Shown: positions 1-11,086 of the stretch, in pieces | Layout: every line of letters starts with the position of its first letter | Numbering within the stretch: the first letter of the stretch is position 1 | Source of the DNA: Amoebophrya sp. A120 | Lineage: Eukaryota > Sar > Dinophyceae > Syndiniales > Amoebophryaceae | Length of the DNA: 64,000 nucleotides | Direction: 5' to 3' | Assembly: GCA_905178155.1 (NCBI GenBank) | Contig: CAJINV010000001.1 | Span: 15,748,142 to 15,812,141 of the forward strand | Made by a program: the position numbers and the translations under genes | Notes under the pieces: model-generated | Databases searched by the model: none | What the model saw: the letters and a program-made list of their open reading frames with translations, nothing else | Told to the model about the DNA's origin: nothing

Positions 1-455
1 TTGCGAACGCGCAACCCCCCCCGAGCTGGGAATGTGAAGGCGAAGCTGAAGAAGGTTGCACTTTTTCCAAATGAAAAGTGCGGACTTTTGCTTTTTTTTG
101 CTTTTGCAGGAAAGGAAGAAAAGTTTGCTTTTTTTATTGCAGAAAGGGATAATCTGTCATGCATAAACAGCAACTGTCATGCATAAAAAGTAGCTCTTGC
201 CATTTTTTTTCGGGATGCTCATGCCCACCCGAAAAAAAACACACCAAAAGTGCAAAAATCCGTTTACAAAAGTGCATTTTCTCATAAGGTTTTCGCGTGC
301 TGTAACGGCAGGACCCCGGGTCGGGGTTCTCGGCTCTTCGATTTCCTGAAGGAGGAAGTTTCCGCCCGCGGCAAACTCCGACTTAGTCGTCCGTGCGGCC
401 GGACGGACGACTAAGTCGGCGATCCGACTTAGTTGAATCAATTGTTACCCCACTC
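1..455. mobile_element. Truncated long-TIR element (copy 1, right half)
   Basis: This is the right half of a long inverted-repeat element, cut by the window edge. Its terminus reads GTTACCCCACTC at 444-455. A sub-terminal perfect hairpin lies at about 376-420, with a 17-bp stem beginning CCGACTTAGTCG. The reverse complement of 1-455 matches 9810-10264, and both copies carry the same 94-codon open frame (157-441 minus; 9824-10108 plus). That frame is probably a by-product of the inverted repeat rather than a gene. The copy lies just downstream of a splice donor of the C45-like gene (476), so it probably sits in an intron of that gene. Confidence 0.85.
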
Positions 456-475
456 CAATGAAAAATTAATCCTAC

Positions 476-3365
476 CATGAGTGTCATGTCCTTTCCCACG
501 GGCGGCGGCCCGATGGTTTCCGGATTGTACTGCAGGTGGTTTCCGTGCACGATGGTTCCCCCCTGCACCGGGTGTGCCTCCTCCACCACGAAGGTGGAAT
601 TGGACACTTCCGCGGAGTAGATGTACCCCGGGTCCGAGATGGTAAAGCAGTTCGGAATCCCGATTAGATCCTGGATGTACACGGCGTGCAGATACGCCAG
701 TGCGTGCTTCGCCGAGGGCAGCAGCAGCATCTCCCGGATCAGCGTGTTGGTCACCACCGCCTCGCAGCCGGAAACCTGGCCGCGCTCCCCGTTGTCGATG
801 TACTGCCAGAGCACGGACACGCCGTAGGCGTTGAGCCCCATGTAGGCGCCCTGCCCGGGGTGGGTGTAGATCATGGACGCGCAGGGCTCCAGGAACAGGC
901 CCTGGTGGAAGGACAGCTCCTTCGAAGTGAACAGAATGTTCATCTTGCGCATCTCCTGCATGAAGTTGTCCAGGTTCGCGGACAACATGGGGATCAGGAA
1001 GTCCGTCACGCGCTTTTTGCACCACGTCTCCAGCCGGTTCTGGTCGTCGATACTCATCTTGTTCAGCGCCGGCGTCTGCCCGTTTCCGGACTCCTCGGAC
1101 CCGATGGAATTCCGGGCGTGCTCCGCGGCGGACTCCGTGCCGGACTCCAGTTCGGATTCGAGGGACCGGTTCGAGGACAGAATCACCACGTCGTGCTTCC
1201 CGTCGTCGAAAAACGCAGGAGACTCATCGTTCGTTTGTCCACTGATCACACGGTGGTTGGGGTGCATGCCGCCGTACAGCGTGGCGATTCCCGTGCAGCC
1301 CACGTCGAAGTCGTTGCGCTCGTATGACCCGTACCTGACCGCGTCGGTGCGGCGGCCCGCCTGTGAGAAAGTCAATTGCTCGATAGAGAGGCGAATCAAA
1401 ACAAACTTGGAAACTAGAATTTCGGTTGAGAAGCAAACACAGATAGGAATTTGCCATGCTCAAGTGAACGATATGTTGAGCAGTAAACTGTACTCGAGAT
1501 TTCACTATGAGTCTGCCAGTTTCGATACAAAAAAAAAGTTGTCTCACCGAGCTAACGATGGTTCCGACGGTCGCGTTGCGCTCGATTACTAGTAGGTCGT
1601 CCTGCTCGCCCTCTGCGTTCTCCGGATGACTTGCTAGAGGCGGCCGGCCACCATCCAAGGAGGCTTTTGAGGACGTCGTCTTCCCAGCAAGCAGCACGGA
1701 GCCCCCTCCACCATAACTGTCGATCCCGGAAGGCAGCGATCGCCTCATGGTAGCCGTCATCCGGCTGTCTTTCGACACGGAGGGTGGCAGGTTGGCTACG
1801 GCGGACCCGACATCATGATCAACTTCGGTGGACGCCAGCCGCGAGATGTCGCTGTCGTGCATGTGGCGACCCCCCGCGGTGCGGCCCCCCGGCACGCCGC
1901 CGTAGTACTCGGTGCTGGCGAACCGCGAAAAGTGGCTGTCGTCGTCCCGTGCGTGCACTTTCCCATGCCGCCCGTCCGGCTGTTGTTGTCCGGCAAGTTG
2001 TAAATGGTGGTCTCCGGCTCCGACGGAAGAAGCGTACCGCGAGAAGTCGCTGTGCTGCCCCGCATGGTACCGGGCGCCGTGTCGCGCGTCTGGCGCGTCG
2101 GTCACGTCACTGGCGTACCGCGAGATGTCGCTGTGTTGTCCGCGGGCGTACTTCGCGCCAGCGCGCCCCTCGGGAAGGTTGTGGTCGTACACAAGGCTAC
2201 TGCTGCCGGACGCAAGACGCTCGATGTCGCTCACCTTCGAGTGCTGGATCTTCTGCCCCTGCCGGCCGGCGGGAAGAACGTTCTTGGGCTTATTTTTGTT
2301 TTTCAAGTGGTCCTCCAGATGATCGTCGCTCAGGCTCGTGTCGCTGCTCGCGTTCGGCCCATACTGGTCTACGGAGCTGGAGGAGGCACTGTCGTCCCCT
2401 TGATTCATTTCCGAAGACTGAGACTGCGCCGTATGCTCGTCCGTGTCCACTTCTTGTTGCGTCGCCGAGTTGTGGTCCGAAGTTTTCTTGTTTGCCTTCT
2501 TCTTCACGGGCTGCCTCTCACTGCTCTGCTCGGACGACTCCTCGTCTGAGGATTCGGTTAACGCGGAATCCTGTTCGGAAAGGAGAGCGTTTTCCGCGAT
2601 GGGCAAGGCCCTCATCTGGGTCCAGCTGTCTTCGTGCGTTTGGGAGTTGCGCACGATTGCGTTGTCGTGCTCCCCCTTCATGGACTGCAAGTACACCTCG
2701 AACTTTTCCGTGTGCTTTACGAAATCGGAGCTGGACCGGGCGTGCAGTTCCGACATCAGCAGCTCGTAGTCCACCGCGATATCAAGTGTAAAAATGTCTG
2801 GGTCGGGAAGAATGCCTGTTTGTCATGCTTGTCTGGCATGACTCTTAAATCTGTCACGCACGTTACCCAAGAGCTCCATTTTTCTGTGATGCAGGTCATG
2901 CGGAATTGGCAACACCTAGAAGCTCAGAAACTTGTCATGCGGAGCCAGCAATTGCGGCCTCCTCATGATACGCCACACAGCATCACAAGTTTCCAGACCC
3001 AGACATTTTTACTTTTGATACGCGAGGCGCATCAGCATCTTGAGAAAGGGCGGTTCCTCAACCCCCCCGCCCCGACTGCGCTCCCACTGGGCCTGGCAGC
3101 CGGCCACCATGCCCTCGAGCTCGACGTAGGAGGTCGGCGCAAAGTCTTCCATGCTGTCCACGGCCTTCTCCGCCATCAGATCCCACTCCTGGATCACGGC
3201 GGGACGCATGGAAGCCTTGTACACTTCTACCTTGGCCTGGTACAACCGCAACAGGTCCTCCAGCATGGCCTCCCCGATCCGGAAACCACGCTCGTAGGGG
3301 GAAGTTGAGGACACGCGGACCACACGGCCCCGGCCAACACGTTCGGTCGACTCCGTGGCGCCCAT
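476..3365 (-). CDS. Peptidase C45 / acyl-CoA:6-aminopenicillanate acyltransferase-like enzyme, 3' partial
   Basis: The family comprises Ntn hydrolases that cleave or form amide bonds after self-cleavage before a Cys. Exons are 3365-3021, 2774-1548 and 1360-476; the last ends at a GTAGGA donor and the gene continues off the window. Exon 1 starts at a clear ATG and carries the N-terminal family motif SPYERGFRIGEAM (about residues 23-35). Exon 3 carries the nucleophile region GCTGIA with Cys near residue 546, then ISGQTNDE, MGLNAYGVSVLW and a late GNHLQYNPE segment, all in family order. Known members cut a Gly-Cys bond about 100 residues in. Here the same Gly-Cys-Thr is delayed by a Ser/Asp/His-rich insertion of about 400 residues that carries five SDxSRxAS-like repeats. 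Intron 1 is an introner (2780-3020); intron 2 (1547-1361) is GT-AG. Other C45-like amidases are possible; the substrate cannot be told. Confidence 0.78.
1830..2250 (-). repeat. Five SDxSRxAS-like repeats in the C45-like insertion
   Basis: The insertion of the C45-like gene contains five spaced copies of one octapeptide: SDIERLAS, SDISRYAS, SDFSRYAS, SHFSRFAS and SDISRLAS, in protein order. The spacers (about 25-35 residues) are rich in Gly, His and Asp. The DNA copies are diverged but recognisable, for example GCGAGATGTCGCTGT on the plus strand. Each unit contains RxxS, a basophilic-kinase-like site; phosphorylation is only an inference. Confidence 0.75.
2780..3020 (-). mobile_element. Introner family A, copy 1 (intron of the C45-like gene)
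   Basis: This is a 241-bp element with TIRs of about 25 bp. One end reads TATCAAAAGTAAAAATGTC (minus strand); the opposite terminus is its near-exact inverse. It is flanked by a 5-bp duplication, TCGCG, at 3025-3021 and 2779-2775. Removing the element and one TCGCG (246 nt) joins CTC GCG to GTG GAC in frame. No placement of the cut within the duplication gives GT-AG. It is related to the copy at 47369-47619. Confidence 0.88.
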
Positions 3366-4166
3366 AATGTATTCTTACGTTACCGAACAAGATCCAAAAA
3401 GGATACCTTTACTTCGAAGTCCGTGTGCCGTCCTTGCGTAACAAGCTATCAAGGTGAAGTAGGAGGGCCGTTGTGGCGCTGCAGGAAACAAGAGGGAAAG
3501 GTTGTCATTTCGGGCTTAGATAAATGCAAGGTTCTAAGCTTTCTTGGTACTCAGTTCAATTAATCTCTAAAGGGGGGGTAATTTAAAATTACAACCGCAA
3601 AGTCTGACGGTTTGAAAGACGGAAAGAGCTTTGTCGTGCTAGAAAGTCATTTACGGTTCGTTTCTTTATAAAGTCTTCTAAGAACGAGCAACGGAATCAG
3701 ACGCCAATCTGCTTGTACGAAAACGCTGAGAAGTACTTCTACCGACGAAGTCCGTGACTCACAGAGGGGTACGACAGACGTCTCAATCAGTGGGACGAGG
3801 TGCACCGATGAAAAGTTGAAGCTTTTTTTGAACGAACGAAAGCATGCTGTGGCTTGGAACGACTACGAGTTAACGTAGTTAACGTTGCAGCAGAAGCATA
3901 AAGAGACAGAACCGAGGGAGTCAGAGCAAATGTATGACGCTCGACGCAACCGACTGCTTTACGTACTTATTTTGCAATGATGTTTTGTTAGGCAAGCCGA
4001 AACCGACAAAGAGTGAATCGAAAAAGAACCACTAACACCGACAAAACCAACATAGAGACCAAGAGAGCTTCGTATCCAGCTGGAATGATGATTTCCATTG
4101 GCAGTGGCTGCGGTGAAGTCGCTATTTGTATTTGCTTCAGTGCGTACAAAAAAATGGAGATGCAAA
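3366..4166. other. Intergenic stretch, no gene seen
   Basis: About 800 bp lie between the C45-like gene start and the end of the next gene. Frames are short. A minus-strand open frame at 3959-4186 overlaps the end of the neighbouring gene and could be a downstream exon through a GTAGTT donor near 4169, but nothing in it is recognisable. Confidence 0.5.
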
Positions 4167-5765
4167 CTACCTCTGATCGTCTCCAAAGAAAGCTGACCGA
4201 ACGTTGAACGAGAGTGTTCTTTTCATATCGAAACTTCCTTCAGCGGAAGCGGAACCGCTGGAAATTATGGGGTCATCCTGCTCTTCGTCTCTGCTTCTGC
4301 CCTCTCCACCCGAATGCCCTTTGCCCGTGGTATCCCCAAACAGAAAACCCTCTCCAAACCCGAAGTTCTTTCGTGTTTTTTTGGCCACGACAGCAGGCTG
4401 GGTATCGGGGAAAGGAAAAGTTTCTACTTTGTCCTTCGTCGCGTCTGAGAAGCCAAATAGAGCAGCATCTTGACCTGTTGTTGTTTTCTGTTGCTCTCCC
4501 CAGCCTGGCTTTGGCTTCGGTGGCTCCTTTTTCAGGATACTGCCTCGCCGGCTCAACTTCGGCTTTGGCGGTGGGCTCTCCTGCTCGCCCTTCTTCTTTT
4601 TTACCACCAGTTCAGCTGCTCGCGTTTTCACAGCTACCGTATGCTTTCCCTCTGTCTCTTTCTCAGGCGAGGAACTGGAACTGCAAGTGGTTGAGGAATC
4701 GTCTGCCAGCGGAAATCGGACCAGACCAAGCAGCGGAACGTTGCGCAAAACAAAACCACTGTAGTCCTCGTCGTCGCTCGAGTTGTAATGATCTTGGCCA
4801 CAAGGGATCGGCAGCAGTGAATCTGACTCCTCTTCCCCGAAAAACAGGCGTCGATATTCAGGAGGGCACGTGTCTTCGCTAATTTCCAACATACTAACTG
4901 CGAATCCGTCTGCGTCAAGAACAATGGGCGGTTTGGTTTTTTCTATTGCTTTGTTATCTGGCAAAGCTGCTCCAGAGAAGCGCGGCCCCTGCGCTCCGTT
5001 ATAGCTTCGGGATGAAGCAGCCACCAAAAGTAGAGCAGGCAGCTGCTCTCGTATAAGCAATGTGAGGTCATCGTTGTGGTCATCGTTTGTAGTGTGATTT
5101 CCCGCAGTGCCGAACGTTACATTCTCTTTAACAATCGCACTAAAATCACCTGTTGTACCCACCGAGCTCGCGGATTTAATATTGGCGTGCTGCAGGCCTC
5201 GCCCCGCATCTGAAGCTCTTGCTTCCACCACTTTCGTTCGCGGGACTCCACTGCTCGGCTTGGAAATTCGGTCCTCCGCGCTCGACAGGCGCTCAGCGGC
5301 GCGCTCGAGAATCGTATCAACAGCGTCGTCATTCAACTCAGCGGACTGAGGTTCCCTATCGTTTGACCCGTTCATCTTCGCGTCACTGATGCCAGAAGCT
5401 GTACTGGCCTCAACTATGCAGAGCGCCACTCGGGGCACCCATGGGCGTTTAATCAAATGCGCTGTGACTTCCGCCGCTGTTCTAGGTGGCGTATTCTGCT
5501 GTGCCTCAGACCCGCCCTCAACATCGTCCACATCCAAGTGCAATGTTGTGTACGCAGAACCTCCAGGGCCGAACGTTTCCCGCGAGAGCTGCATTGACGC
5601 CAAAAAAACGCCCTTGTAGGCTTGGGTATGCGCGTTGGTCCAAGGAAATGATACTGCATCGGGATTGCGCCACTCATGCAAGACAAAATCTGTACTTTCG
5701 CCCCTTGTGCTGGTGTCGAGGCACAACACCGCTGTGATCCGAGCACTGTAGTTCTTGTTCGCCAT
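4167..5765 (-). CDS. Unknown protein, 532 residues, single exon
   Basis: I do not recognise this protein. It begins at a plain ATG (5765) and runs uninterrupted for 532 codons. The first 90 residues look globular (SARITAVLCLDTSTRGEST, then LHLDVDDVEGG). The rest is mostly acidic and Ser/Lys/Pro-rich, with a basic patch containing SRRGSILKKE that resembles a basophilic kinase site. No membrane segment or signal peptide is visible. The last sense codon is followed by TAG inside AGAGGTAGTTTG, which could also be a splice donor, so the C-terminus is not certain. Confidence 0.65.
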   Translation of the reverse strand: MANKNYSARITAVLCLDTSTRGESTDFVLHEWRNPDAVSFPWTNAHTQAYKGVFLASMQLSRETFGPGGSAYTTLHLDVDDVEGGSEAQQNTPPRTAAEVTAHLIKRPWVPRVALCIVEASTASGISDAKMNGSNDREPQSAELNDDAVDTILERAAERLSSAEDRISKPSSGVPRTKVVEARASDAGRGLQHANIKSASSVGTTGDFSAIVKENVTFGTAGNHTTNDDHNDDLTLLIREQLPALLLVAASSRSYNGAQGPRFSGAALPDNKAIEKTKPPIVLDADGFAVSMLEISEDTCPPEYRRLFFGEEESDSLLPIPCGQDHYNSSDDEDYSGFVLRNVPLLGLVRFPLADDSSTTCSSSSSPEKETEGKHTVAVKTRAAELVVKKKKGEQESPPPKPKLSRRGSILKKEPPKPKPGWGEQQKTTTGQDAALFGFSDATKDKVETFPFPDTQPAVVAKKTRKNFGFGEGFLFGDTTGKGHSGGEGRSRDEEQDDPIISSGSASAEGSFDMKRTLSFNVRSAFFGDDQR

Positions 5766-6660
5766 CTTGATGTTTTATGTTTCGTCTTTCATCTGTGTTT
5801 CTAGCATACTGATACTTACCTCAAGAAGCGCTGTTTGTTGTTGAGTTGCAACCTGCTCGGCGGGCATTTTTGTGAGATTAATTTGGTTTCTTTACGCACT
5901 AGAAAGAAGGGAGACAAATAGAATCCACACAAAAACGCGAATCCGAGGGCGTCGAAAAAACACATGATACACTGCCGTGCCGTCCGCATCGGCCGCCTAC
6001 GTGCAGGCAGGCGCAGGCCTCCAATTGTGATACTCCTCGTGTACCTCCTCAATTGGCCACGATGGCTTTTCAAGTAGTTCTGCTTAGACTTACATCTTAC
6101 AAGGGTTCATTTGACGTGCATTTGCTTTTCGTTGCTAATTATTATGGCACATTACGAGATGAGGATGACCTCGTCTTCTACGTATGATTTTCACTTTTCT
6201 GAATCATCCAAGGGTTTGTGTTGATCACGACTACGTAACTCAATCAAGATGATATACTCGTCCCAATAAAGCGATGATATCGAAGGCGTATCAGGCTAAT
6301 GTGATGTACATAATTCGGAAGGTTTTTATCGAGTTATACATTGTTCTAGCATTGATTTAATTTTGGACGAAACGTTCACTGAGAAGAAGGTCAACATTGT
6401 ACAAAATTTTCTGTACCCAAATTCTGAAATTGAAGCTAATGATGAAAAGTTAAAGATTCTTTGTTTTTCACTACCAAGATAATCGACGGAACCTATCTAG
6501 GCGGTGACCCGGCGCCGGAAAGCCAGCTTGAATTTCCGTCTCCGAACAGGAACGTCGGGTCTGCGGTGCCTCGTATCGGCGAAACCATGTTACCTTTTTT
6601 GGTTAAGGCACAAGAGGACGCAATTTTTCAGAAATTGTCGAGCCTTCGCTCTTTGAAGCA
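5766..6660. other. Intergenic stretch, no gene seen
   Basis: About 900 bp between two minus-strand genes. It includes an 85-codon minus frame (5816-6073) with no recognisable content, and AT-richer sequence around 6100-6460. I found no inverted repeat or RNA gene here. Confidence 0.5.
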
Positions 6661-9450
6661 TTATTTACCAGCGAAGATGTTGCTACTGCGATTACCGTCT
6701 GACCAGCACCAGCACCAGCAAAAGAAAAAGAATCGAATTCGAATACAAATTTCTTTTGATGCATGACAAGAACTGCGTTATACCTGGTCCTGACCGGTCA
6801 AACAGCCTGGACCCGACGTTCTGCGTTGGAGAATTCGTTTGCAGAAGCCTCCGAACCTGCGTCTGGTCCGTGCTCAGCTTTTCCTCACCTAGGATCCGCT
6901 GCCGCTTCTCCGAATCCACCTGGGCCATGATTTCCTCCTTCAGCATCTGCATACGGGCAAACACGTTTTCGACATCCAGCATGCGCACGTTTGCTTCCGA
7001 GGACAAACCGCTCTGCAGACGCCTTATGTCCTCGGCCACGCGCCGGTTTTTGTCCGTCTGGCTATCTTCCGCGCGCTGCTGCTCCGAAGAGAGCAAGTCA
7101 CAACCCTGCTGGACTCGTCGCTCCATTTCGCCGGAGATGGCCTTGATTTTTTTTGGCGAATCTATCATGACTTGACTTTAATTCAGTGTGCCACTCCCTT
7201 CTGACGAGCGCAAACACTTCCTTTCACACAAGAAAAGGCCAAGGGAAGCCGGCTACGACCCCTTTGCTTGCCTATTTATGCATAGATACCTGTGTCGTCT
7301 TTTCGCACCAGTCCCGCAGATCCGATATCTCGACTTTGCGCTTATCGTTGTCCTTTACTCGTTCCACGTTGTGCTGCGCCACGGTGCCCTCGATTTTCTG
7401 ATTGGTAAGCTGCTGCACCTGAAGCTCGTTCCACACTTCGTCGAAGCGGGCCATCAGGTCGCCCTTCTGTTGTCCGACGATTTTCTCCAAGTCTTGCGTC
7501 CTGCTGGTCGAGTGTTTGTCTATCTCCGCCATACCCGCCTTCACGTCGTACAGAGCTGCGGTAAGCTGCTCGTTCTCCGCGTTGCGGCGATTTGCCTGTA
7601 TGTAGGATGTTAGTGTAGCCAGATGCCTTGTTTACCCTTTTTCGCAAGCAGAGACATCGCAAGTTGATCATCGTCGTACTACCAGCAGAACGGAGCAACC
7701 CGAAAAACCTTGCGAGCGATGTGACGCAAAAAATCTTCTGAAAAATAAATACCTCCACCAAGACTTTCTGTGTGACTTCGTTGACAGAATCCGCTAACTG
7801 CTTCTCTTTAATGAATTCCAAATTTGCTTGGTGGCGAAAACTGCTGAGCTCATGAAAGGCTTCGTCCACTTTTGTCTGCACGTCGCCCATCGTCATGCCC
7901 AAAGCGGAGCACTCCTGGTTTCTGGCCCGCTGCTCGGCATCGAGCTTCTTCCCGAGCTCGTCGGTTCGCTGCTCGAAGCCCTTATTGGTGTAGTCTATCG
8001 CGTCCCGCACTTGCGCCAGCAAGTGGTCCCGCGTAGTCTCCTCCTCGTGCACCTTTTGCAGTATGGTCGTCCGCACCTGCGCGACGTCGGCGGAGGCGTT
8101 GCTAAAGCCCTCCTTTGTGCGGAGTTCGCACGATTTCACCTCTTCCAGCACTCGTGTCAGCCTCAAATCGAAGTCCTTCACGCAACCCAGAATCTGCTTG
8201 TCCAAAGCCATGTGGCTGGTGTGCAGCTTCGCGCCGAACTCGTCTTTGGACTTTTCCAGGTCCTTCTGCACGAATTCGTGACCGCTGCGGAGCTCCTTCT
8301 GCAGCGCCGCGAAGCTGTATTCGTGCTTCTTCGCGTGCGACCCCACTTGGTCCTCCAAATTGCTGTGTCTCTCCAGCATCTCTGACCGGCTCCCGTTGAT
8401 CTCTTGCAGCAGCGTTTCGTGGACGTTCTGCACATTTTGCATCATGCGGTTCATGTTCTGGTTCGTCGTGGACTCGCTTCCGGCCACCTTGGTGTTCATG
8501 TCGCGCAGGTCCTTTGCGAGGCCGTTTACCGTCTGCTCCAGCGCCTTCGTGCGGGCCTGAGGTGTGTGGTCGTTCGTGTAGAAATAAATTACACGGAGTC
8601 AGCAACAGCGGGCTGAGGTTGGGTATCAAAAGCAAAAAACGCCGTTATGAAGAGGAAAAACGCTAAAGAACTTTATTGCACTTAAGGTGCGCCACGTGCA
8701 TTTTTCAAATTAGTGGTCAATGTACCGCCTCCTCGATTTCTTGCTCTAACGCTGCCAACCGCAGGTTTTGCTCGTGCATGGTCTTGTCAGCACGGTCGTG
8801 AAGCGTCTGAAGGCTAGCGTGTTCGTTTACCATGTGGGCACGTAGCTGGGCGAATTCATCTTGCGTCTGTGATTTTCGATTTTTCCGAATACGCTCGACG
8901 CACTCGCTCCTGCTGGAATAAGATATAACATAGATATGCAACATGGCATTGAAGATGATGCCAACTTTGGTTCCATGAAACAAAACATTAGCTCCAGTAG
9001 CACCAAAATCACAAAATCCTAAATCACCGCCTGATCCCGCTTCGCAATCATCGTCTGCAGCTGTTGAAACTGGTTGGTGACGTTGTCCGTCACGCGGTTT
9101 ACCCTTTCCTCCCACTGTTTCGTGGCCTCCAACAACTCTCGGTTCCATTGCAAGGTCGCTTCGTCGAGCATCTTTTTCCACTCGGCGCTTCGGTCCTCGA
9201 GCATCTGCTGGAGAGCCCGGTTCTGGGCGTACAGGTGCTGGAAGGTCTGCTGTGTGATGGCATCCTGTTGGGCAGACGCCTCGCGATTCAGCGTGTAGAG
9301 GTTTTGCACCAAATCCTTCGTCACCGAACACCGCGAACTGTCTGCCATCAAGACCGCGGCCGTGGTGCCTATGGGCGACCTGGCGCGCGGTGGGATGGCG
9401 CCCGGTCCATGTAGTGGCGAACCCACGATACCCTCCATGCAAGAGGACAT
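6661..9450 (-). CDS. Long coiled-coil protein, possibly cytoskeletal
   Basis: Probable exons are 9450-9028, about 8909-8726, 8556-7753, 7595-7290, about 7170-6784 and 6698-6661. Several junctions fit GT-AG and keep the frame (8725-8557, 7752-7596, 6783-6699). The first and fourth introns do not resolve to GT-AG in frame, so those edges are approximate. The encoded chain of roughly 700 residues is almost entirely heptad-like, rich in Glu, Gln, Lys and Leu, with few Pro, for example in RRVQQGCDLLSSEQQRAED. The C-terminal third vaguely recalls SF-assemblin-type basal-body fibre proteins, but this is only a resemblance in composition. A role in flagellar or cortical structure is a guess. Confidence 0.65.
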
Positions 9451-9809
9451 GCGAGAACCACGGCGGGGGAATTGCTCTTCGCCTTGATGTCTGTGTGGAC
9501 AACTACACGGCTACGCGCAGACGACCATAGTATGTGCCTTCTTAGAGCTAGAGTGAGACATACTCCTGGTGAGGGGAAATCATGCAACCAATTTACCTGG
9601 TGGAGGTGCGGGTGCCGAGCTGGAATTATATCTCTCACGTTACGCTTATGAAGCTGGCAACGCATGAGAAGAAAAAGACGGCGGGAAAAAAGCGAACAGG
9701 CAGCGGTAAAGGCTCATTTGTTTGTACAGAGCAGAAGAGCGGAGAATTATTCCTGCTCATTCTCGCCCATCTATACTTCATCCAACATCACCCAATGAAT
9801 AAACTGAAA
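9451..9809. other. Upstream region of the coiled-coil gene
   Basis: About 360 bp between the ATG of the coiled-coil gene and the long-TIR element. No gene or clear promoter motif was seen. The last nine bases, AAACTGAAA (9801-9809), may be one copy of the element's target-site duplication. Confidence 0.45.
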
Positions 9810-10888
9810 GAGTGGGGTAACAATTGATTCAACTAAGTCGGATCGCCGACTTAGTCGTCCGTCCGGCCGCACGGACGACTAAGTCGGAGTTTGCCGCGGG
9901 CGGAAACTTCCTCCTTCAGGAAATCGAAGAGCCGAGAACCCCGACCCGGGGTCCTGCCGTTACAGCACGCGAAAACCTTATGAGAAAATGCACTTTTGTA
10001 AACGGATTTTTGCACTTTTGGTGTGTTTTTTTTCGGGTGGGCATGAGCATCCCGAAAAAAAATGGCAAGAGCTACTTTTTATGCATGACAGTTGCTGTTT
10101 ATGCATGACAGATTATCCCTTTCTGCAATAAAAAAAGCAAACTTTTCTTCCTTTCCTGCAAAAGCAAAAAAAAGCAAAAGTCCGCACTTTTCATTTGGAA
10201 AAAGTGCAACCTTCTTCAGCTTCGCCTTCACATTCCCAGCTCGGGGGGGGTTGCGCGTTCGCAAGCAAAAGCCCGCACTTTCAAAAGTGCAATCTTTTTC
10301 AGCTTCATTCCCAGCTCGGCTCGGTGGGGTTGTGCGAATTCCCGGCTCGGGGGGTTGCGCGAATTCCCAGCTCCGGGGGTTTCGCGTTCGTTGCGCGTCT
10401 GGCGAACGCGCAACCCCCCCGAGCTGGGGATTCGCGCAACCCCCCCGAGCCGAGTGTGAATGCGAAGCTGAAAAAGGTTGCACTTTTTCCAGATGAAAAA
10501 AGTACTCAAATGAAAAATGCGGACTTTCGCTTTTTTTTGCTTTTGCAGGAAATGAAGGAAAATTAGTTTTTTTCAATTGCAGAAAGGGCTAATCTCTCAT
10601 GCATAAACAGAAACTGTCATGCAGAAAAAACAGCATTTGCCATTTTTTTTCGGAATGCTCCCCTGAAAAAAAAAACACGCCAAAAGCGCAAAAATCCGCT
10701 TACAAAAGTGCACTTTCTCATACGGTTTTCAGATGCTGGAACGGCAGGACCCCGGGTCGGGGTTCTCGGCTCTTCGATTTCCTGAAGGAGGAAGTTTCCC
10801 GCGACAAAGTCCGACTTAGTCGTCCGTGCGGCCGGACGGACGACTAAGTCGGCGATCCGACTTAGTTGAATCAATTGTTACCCCACTC
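9810..10888. mobile_element. Complete long-TIR (foldback/MITE-like) element
   Basis: This 1,079-bp element starts GAGTGGGGTAAC (9810) and ends with the inverse at 10888. Its two halves are inverted copies of each other for nearly their full length, meeting around 10340-10400 in a region of C/G runs and GAATTCCCAGCTC-like units. Each end has a sub-terminal hairpin (stem CCGACTTAGTCGTCCGT). Flanks are AAACTGAAA and AAACTAAAA, a possible 9-bp target duplication with one mismatch. No transposase is encoded; the open frames are shadows of the TIR. It lies between genes. The left half is identical in content to the inverse of 1-455, implying recent mobility or gene conversion. Confidence 0.88.
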
Positions 10889-11086
10889 AAACTAAAATTG
10901 AGAGCCGAAACAAAAGCTCTTTGCTTGTTTGGTTTTGAATGCCATTTTTGCTGGAAGAAAACTTCCAGCAAACCATCTCAACACATCTACATCTCTCCGA
11001 GTGCGCATATTGAAAGTTTCACCATTCTCCGCAATTGAATCAGAATCGGGTTCTTACTTTTTATTCTTCGATGTTGCCCCAGCTTG

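Noticed and set aside
376-420. Palindrome considered as a replication origin or transcription terminator
   Set aside because: It recurs at every end of the mobile element, so it is part of that element.
1784-2791. Plus-strand open frame of 335 codons, Arg/Cys-rich
   Set aside because: It is the antisense of the repeat-bearing exon of the C45-like gene; composition is that of a shadow frame.
5816-6073. Minus frame of 85 codons with a hydrophobic stretch
   Set aside because: No start context, domain or splice link to its neighbours.
9824-10108. 94-codon frame repeated at 157-441 and, in altered form, at 10617-10874
   Set aside because: It is identical because it lies in the TIR of the mobile element; there is no domain and the frame is not kept in all copies' flanks.
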